From positions 62,001 through 126,000 of the forward strand of contig CAJIZE010000005.1 of assembly GCA_905181855.1 (NCBI GenBank): a stretch of 64,000 nucleotides of DNA, read 5' to 3'. Source of the DNA: an uncultured Flavobacteriales bacterium. GTDB taxonomy: Bacteria > Bacteroidota > Bacteroidia > Flavobacteriales_G > Salibacteraceae. Position 1 is the stretch's first letter. Each line of letters begins with the position of its first letter. Shown here piece after piece: positions 59,928-64,000 of this stretch. The translations under genes and the position numbers were made by a program. The notes under the pieces are model-generated. The model ran no database searches, had not been told where the DNA came from, and saw nothing but the letters and a program-made list of their open reading frames with translations.

Positions 59928-61466
59928 CTATCCCAACCAACCTTCTCTATCCAAACTTCGGTACTGTATTGCTTCGGCAATATGAGATGGTTGGATTGAT
60001 TCAGATGCTTCTAAATCAGCAATAGTGCGGGCCACTTTTAAGATACGAGCGTAACTCCGAGCAGATAAGCCCAATGCTTCCATCGCGCGTTTTAATATTT
60101 GGTTTCCGTTTTCATCAATTTGGCAAACCTTTTTAATTTCTTTCGGTGGTATTTGAGCGTTGGAATGAATATGATCGTATTGAGCATAACGCAGAGACTG
60201 AATTTCTCTAGCTTTAATAACTCTTTCTCGCACGGTTTGGCTATTTTCTCCTGTTTGTCGAGACGATAACTCATCGTAAGGAATTGGGTTCACTTCAACA
60301 TGCAAATCAATTCTGTCAAGCAAAGGGCCAGATACTTTACTTAAGTATCTTCTTACAACCTGTTCTGAATCAGAATTTGGGTCGTTTGGATCATAGAAAT
60401 ACCCCGATGGCGAAGGGTTCATAGAGGCAATCAGCATAAATGAGCTAGGGTAGGTCACAGTCGATTTTGCACGTGATATGGTAACTTCTCTGTCTTCTAA
60501 AGGTTGCCGCATAACTTCTAAAACCGACCGACTAAATTCTGGTAATTCATCTAAAAACAAAACACCATTATGTGCCATTGAAATCTCACCTGGCTGAGGA
60601 TTTGAGCCGCCACCAACCAGGGCAACATCTGAAACTGTATGGTGAGGAGACCGAAATGGTCTGGAAGTTAACAAAGCAGTTTCGTTACCTAATTTGCCAG
60701 CAACAGAATGAATTTTGGTTGTTTCTAAAGCTTCATTTAAACTAAGAGGAGGAAGGATGGTGGGTAATCTTTTTGCTAGCATCGTCTTACCTACTCCAGG
60801 AGGACCAATCATTATAATGTTGTGTCCGCCTGCTGCTGCTATTTCTAATCCTCGTTTTGCAGTTTCTTGTCCTTTTACATCTTCAAAATCTAAATCATAT
60901 TGATTTATTTTATCCTCAAAAAGTGTCTTTAAATTTCTTTCTACAGGCAGCAGGGCTTTATCCCCATCAAAAAAATCAATTACTTGTTTTATGTTTTCAA
61001 TGGCATATACTTCTAATCCTTCAACAATTGCTGCTTCATTCGCATTCTGGCTTGGCAAAAAGAACCCTATAAAGCCTTCTTTCTTGGCACGAATAGCAAT
61101 TGGCAAAGCACCTTTTATAGGTCTTAAACTTCCATCAAGCGAAAGCTCACCCATAATTACATAGTCAGAAACTGAATTTGATTCCATTTGGCCCGAAGCA
61201 GCTAAAATACCAATGGCAATTGTTAAGTCGTAGGCACTGCCTTCTTTTTTGATATCGGCTGGGGCCATATTGATGGTAATGGTTTTACCCGGCATTTTGT
61301 ATTCAATGTTTTTTAAAGCCGCAGTAATGCGCTGCTGACTCTCTTTTACAGCACTATCAGGTAAGCCAACCAAATGAAAATTCAGACCTTTATCAACGTT
61401 TACCTCAACCGTTATTTGAATAGCATCAACTCCATAAACTGCACTTCCAAAGGTTTTAACTAACAT
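59928..61466 (-). CDS. comM: ComM/YifB-family Mg-chelatase-like AAA+ ATPase
   Basis: 512 residues. N-terminal Lon-protease-like/ChlI domain (1-170), Walker A GPPGVGKT (221-228), Walker B GVLFLDELPE (301-310), sensor arginine and the C-terminal four-cysteine-free helical domain. ComM-type helicases help branch migration during natural transformation. No partner competence gene is in the window. Starts with ATG after a 132-nt gap with a divergent membrane-protein gene. A decayed copy of its Walker B region lies downstream. Confidence 0.93.
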   Translation of the reverse strand: MLVKTFGSAVYGVDAIQITVEVNVDKGLNFHLVGLPDSAVKESQQRITAALKNIEYKMPGKTITINMAPADIKKEGSAYDLTIAIGILAASGQMESNSVSDYVIMGELSLDGSLRPIKGALPIAIRAKKEGFIGFFLPSQNANEAAIVEGLEVYAIENIKQVIDFFDGDKALLPVERNLKTLFEDKINQYDLDFEDVKGQETAKRGLEIAAAGGHNIIMIGPPGVGKTMLAKRLPTILPPLSLNEALETTKIHSVAGKLGNETALLTSRPFRSPHHTVSDVALVGGGSNPQPGEISMAHNGVLFLDELPEFSRSVLEVMRQPLEDREVTISRAKSTVTYPSSFMLIASMNPSPSGYFYDPNDPNSDSEQVVRRYLSKVSGPLLDRIDLHVEVNPIPYDELSSRQTGENSQTVRERVIKAREIQSLRYAQYDHIHSNAQIPPKEIKKVCQIDENGNQILKRAMEALGLSARSYARILKVARTIADLEASESIQPSHIAEAIQYRSLDREGWLG

Positions 61467-61570
61467 GGAACTAAAGTATTAATTATTTATGGCGAATGCG
61501 CATTTGTTAATTTAAATTAATATTTTTTAGTTGTGATTTTGATGTCGTAAATCATCGTAAAAATTAATAC

Positions 61571-61578
61571 TACATTCG
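61571..61578 (+). promoter_or_regulatory. -7 element for the membrane protein gene
   Basis: TACATTCG, a TAnnTTCG element, 20 nt before the ATG at 61599. Confidence 0.35.
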
Positions 61579-61598
61579 CCAGAACAACAAAAAAATAG

Positions 61599-62384
61599 AT
61601 GCAAACATTCAAAAGTTTTTTTTCAATTTTTAACTACAAAACGGTCATTTCTGGGGCATTAGCAGTTGCTTGTGCCTATTTGTGTATTCGATTTGAAATA
61701 AAGGCAGAATTCCCTTTTTATCTGATCAGTATTGCCATAGTTTTTCCTATTGTATTTTCAATTGATAGTGCTTATAAAAGAAGAGAACACGCACTCCAAT
61801 TTTATGCTGATTTGAAAGCGCATGCCATTTCACTTTATTTGGGAATTAAAGAATGGAGTGATGAATTGGATGAAGAGATTCCTAAGAAATACAAACAACA
61901 AATCAGTGAATTGTTTAAGTTAATAAGCTCAACTTTTATGATGAAACCTGATGATGCCAAAAAAGTTGAGCTAGAAATTTACAGCAGGCTTTCAGATCTT
62001 AGTAATGGATTAATTCATGTCAAAAATAAAGGTGTTGAAGCAGGTTTAATCTCAAGGTTGCATCAATATGTGAGCAAAATGATTGTAGCCTATGGAATTG
62101 TAAGAAATGTCTTTTATTATAGAACACCTGTTGCTTTACGTGCGTACAGCAAAGTATTTATTTACTTGTTTCCAGTAATTTATGGGCCTTATGCTGCTAG
62201 TACTTATGATGATTATTCTTATGGTATTGCATATGTGATTGCCGCTTTATACAGCATAATATTGATTTGTTTGGATAACCTTCAGGAAGACTTGGAAAAT
62301 CCTTTTGATCAAATTGGGAAGGATGATGTTAATTTTGAGGTAGATGAATTGGATCAGATATTAAATAATTATGATAATAAATAA
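61599..62384 (+). CDS. Integral membrane protein, function unknown
   Basis: 261 residues. Helices at about 14-30, 37-54, 185-202 and 206-224, with a long cytoplasmic helical stretch between (AYKRREHALQFYADLKAHAI, about 58-170). The overall pattern is reminiscent of bestrophin-type proteins, which I cannot confirm. Acidic C-terminus EVDELDQILNNYDNK. Followed after 21 nt by a DUF4442 gene, perhaps in one operon. No function assigned. Confidence 0.72.
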   Translation: MQTFKSFFSIFNYKTVISGALAVACAYLCIRFEIKAEFPFYLISIAIVFPIVFSIDSAYKRREHALQFYADLKAHAISLYLGIKEWSDELDEEIPKKYKQQISELFKLISSTFMMKPDDAKKVELEIYSRLSDLSNGLIHVKNKGVEAGLISRLHQYVSKMIVAYGIVRNVFYYRTPVALRAYSKVFIYLFPVIYGPYAASTYDDYSYGIAYVIAALYSIILICLDNLQEDLENPFDQIGKDDVNFEVDELDQILNNYDNK

Positions 62385-62405
62385 GGAGTTAGGAAGGTTT
62401 TGAAA

Positions 62406-62912
62406 ATGAATTTGCAAACAGCCGCATTGAAAGCGAACGATTCTAAAATTTGGAATTTTATTTTGAATTTCAGTTTGTTAAGAAAGGTGCCTTTTAACAA
62501 ACCTCATAGATTTTGGGTCAATTATATTTCTCCTCAAAAAGTTGTTGTTAGGTTGCCTTATAAGCGATCCAACATGAATCATTTAAAGGGGATTCATGCC
62601 TGTGCTATGGTTACCACGTCAGAGTATGCTTCTGGTTTGTTGCTCTTATTGCGCTTAAACCCTAAAAAATATAGACTAATAATGGAAAGCCTAGAGGCTA
62701 AATATCATTATCAGGGTAAAACAAACTCCATCACTGAGTTTGAAATAAATGACGAAGAATTTGAGCGAAGAGTTTTGAATCCTTTACAAAAAGCGGACTT
62801 GGTCTATTTAACGTGTATCGTTAAAACTTTTGACAACAAAAGAAACTTACTTTCTACTGTAACAGTAAATTGGCAAATAAAAAAGTGGGATAAAGTGAAA
62901 ACCGCCGTTTAG
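62406..62912 (+). CDS. DUF4442 hotdog-fold protein (thioesterase-like)
   Basis: 168 residues from ATG 62406; the TTG at 62400 is a weaker start. DUF4442 members have a hotdog fold as in acyl-CoA thioesterases. KGIHACAMVTTSEYASGLLL fits the central helix, which often carries the catalytic Asp/Glu (here Glu of TSEYAS). The C-terminus ends with WQIKKWDKVKTAV. Co-directional with the membrane protein, and 4 nt from the convergent fabD stop. Acyl substrate unknown; fatty-acid context is suggested by the adjacent fabD. Confidence 0.8.
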   Translation: MNLQTAALKANDSKIWNFILNFSLLRKVPFNKPHRFWVNYISPQKVVVRLPYKRSNMNHLKGIHACAMVTTSEYASGLLLLLRLNPKKYRLIMESLEAKYHYQGKTNSITEFEINDEEFERRVLNPLQKADLVYLTCIVKTFDNKRNLLSTVTVNWQIKKWDKVKTAV

Positions 62913-62916
62913 TTCG

Positions 62917-63792
62917 TTATGAAATACCCGAAGTTTCCATTGCTCGATCAGCCTTTTTAACTAACCCTTGTAGTACTTTACCAGGCCCAATTTCTGTAAA
63001 CGAAGTAGCGCCATCAGCAATCATCTGTTTAACCGTTTGTGTCCACCTTACTGGAGATGTAAGTTGAGAAATTAGATTCTTTTTAATTTCATTTGGATCT
63101 GAAACTGCATTAGCAGTAACATTCTGATAAACCGGACAAATTGGCTGGCTAAATTTGGTTGCATCGATAGCTGCTTCAAGTTCAACTCTTGCTGGCTCCA
63201 TCAAAGGCGAATGAAATGCACCTCCAACAGGTAGAATTAAAGCTCTTCTTGCACCCGCTTCAGTTAATTTAGCACAAGCGTCATTGATAGCTTTAATACT
63301 TCCTGAGATAACCAATTGACCAGGACAATTATAGTTTGCAGCGACAACAACTCCATCGGTTTCAGAGCAGATAGTTTCAACAACGTTATCATCTAAACCC
63401 AAAACAGCTGCCATAGTTGAAGACTCAACCTCACAGGCTTTTTGCATTGCTTGTGCTCGTTGAGACACAAGCTTTAGTCCATCGTTAAAAGAAAGTGTTT
63501 TGTTCGCAACCAAGGCTGAAAATTCGCCCAAAGAATGGCCAGCTACCATATCTGGTTTAAAGTTTCCGATCGTCGAAGCCAATATTACACTATGCAAGAA
63601 AATAGCTGGTTGGGTAACGTTAGTCTGTTTTAATTCATCAGGAGTTCCGTTAAACATAATGTTGGTGATATTAAATCCTAAAATATCGTTAGCGCGATTA
63701 AAAAGTTCAGCCGCAGTAGAATTAGTATTGAACAAATCTGCACCCATACCTGGGAACTGTGAACCTTGACCTGGAAAAACAAAAGCTTTCAT
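62917..63792 (-). CDS. fabD: Malonyl-CoA:ACP transacylase
   Basis: Moves malonyl from CoA to acyl-carrier protein, feeding fatty-acid elongation. 291 residues. FPGQGSQ (6-12), the nucleophile Ser87 in GHSLGEFSA (85-93), and catalytic His in GGAFHSPLMEPA near 194 are intact. Length and motifs are standard. Single gene on the minus strand with TATATTTG 19 nt upstream. Confidence 0.96.
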   Translation of the reverse strand: MKAFVFPGQGSQFPGMGADLFNTNSTAAELFNRANDILGFNITNIMFNGTPDELKQTNVTQPAIFLHSVILASTIGNFKPDMVAGHSLGEFSALVANKTLSFNDGLKLVSQRAQAMQKACEVESSTMAAVLGLDDNVVETICSETDGVVVAANYNCPGQLVISGSIKAINDACAKLTEAGARRALILPVGGAFHSPLMEPARVELEAAIDATKFSQPICPVYQNVTANAVSDPNEIKKNLISQLTSPVRWTQTVKQMIADGATSFTEIGPGKVLQGLVKKADRAMETSGIS

Positions 63793-63811
63793 AGAAGTAA
63801 ATTTATTTGGG

Positions 63812-63819
63812 CAAATATA
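63812..63819 (-). promoter_or_regulatory. -7 element of fabD
   Basis: TATATTTG on the minus strand, exact TAnnTTTG, 19 nt before the ATG at 63792. Confidence 0.45.
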
Positions 63820-63944
63820 TTTTTTATGATTTCATTATCCTGAATAATTCACATTGAAAAAAAATTGGGTGAAATAAAAACCCTAAATTACTTTTACATT
63901 TCTATCACACTTTGTGTTACTGTATGCTCAATAATAGTATACTC

Positions 63945-64000
63945 TCAAAAATTACCACTATATTTTTCAGAAAGCTCACATGCTTTCACATCTTTTGGAG
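63945..64000 (-). CDS. Possible 3' end of a gene entering from the right
   Basis: A minus-strand frame open to the window edge reads PKDVKACELSEKYSGNF and stops at 63945. It looks protein-like but is only 17 codons. Could be the end of a neighbour gene or chance. Confidence 0.25.
   Translation of the reverse strand, partial: PKDVKACELSEKYSGNF

Noticed and set aside
1-64000. tRNA, rRNA, CRISPR arrays, insertion sequences, att sites
   Set aside because: Read for TTCGA/TTCAA T-loop motifs, terminal inverted repeats, transposase motifs and direct repeats with regular spacers; none were found, though small RNAs without such features would be missed by eye.

Overview
This window is chromosomal DNA from a member of the Bacteroidota, most like the aquatic or marine Flavobacteriales. 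The DNA is AT-rich. Many proteins end in type IX secretion (T9SS) sorting domains. There are TonB-dependent receptors with carboxypeptidase-like N-terminal domains, a PorV/PorQ-type protein, and lipoproteins of families restricted to this phylum (DUF4296, DUF5723, DUF6089). Upstream regions carry the Bacteroidota -7 element TAnnTTTG or its TAnnTTCG variant instead of a sigma70 -10 box, and Shine-Dalgarno sequences are mostly missing. I see no rRNA, tRNA, CRISPR array, insertion sequence or prophage. This is core and envelope genome, not an island.

Layout. 1-3.5 kb: DUF6089 gene (5' end only), nadK and a CBS-domain gene on the minus strand, divergent from pdxJ and an alpha/beta hydrolase. 3.5-15.8 kb: a long minus-strand envelope block made of a secreted nuclease/phosphatase-fold enzyme, two large secreted proteins (one with a clear T9SS tail), a lipoprotein, a TonB-dependent receptor, a PorV/PorQ-like barrel and a propeller lipoprotein; the last four reading frames overlap. 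16-19.4 kb: polyprenol glycosyltransferase, dihydroorotase, DUF4296 lipoprotein and a convergent NAD-dependent epimerase. 19.5-33.5 kb: a phosphate-themed region with two OprP-type porins, a Na/Pi cotransporter, a TonB receptor with a beta-helix lipoprotein, and a PhoB/PhoR-like pair, with tyrS, a LuxE-like gene and two small lipoproteins inserted. 33.7-45.7 kb: GSCFA protein, recG, pheT, a small membrane protein, a DUF5522-hutU-MOSC operon, an ACC-deaminase-like enzyme and a LytS/LytTR pair. 45.8-56.2 kb: a four-gene operon ending in a 1558-residue signal-peptide-bearing TPR-CHAT protein. 56.5-64 kb: glucosaminidase, DUF4924, OmpH-like, GDPD, comM, a membrane protein, a DUF4442 protein and fabD.

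Two systems stand out. First, heptamers with a TAAC core at exact 11-bp spacing, the geometry of a Pho box, lie upstream of both the lipoprotein/TonB-receptor pair and the Na/Pi cotransporter. Together with the adjacent two-component pair they suggest a local phosphate-starvation regulon with a new TonB-linked uptake system. Second, the TPR-CHAT protein keeps both catalytic residues (His1400 and Cys1471), carries a signal peptide, and is encoded with an outer-membrane DUF5723 protein, a lipoprotein and an anchored propeller protein. That points to a caspase-like protease working outside the cytoplasm. Several genes also appear to be transcribed with almost no leader, and some apparent TTG starts are really the TTTG of the promoter; starts were moved where this was clear.
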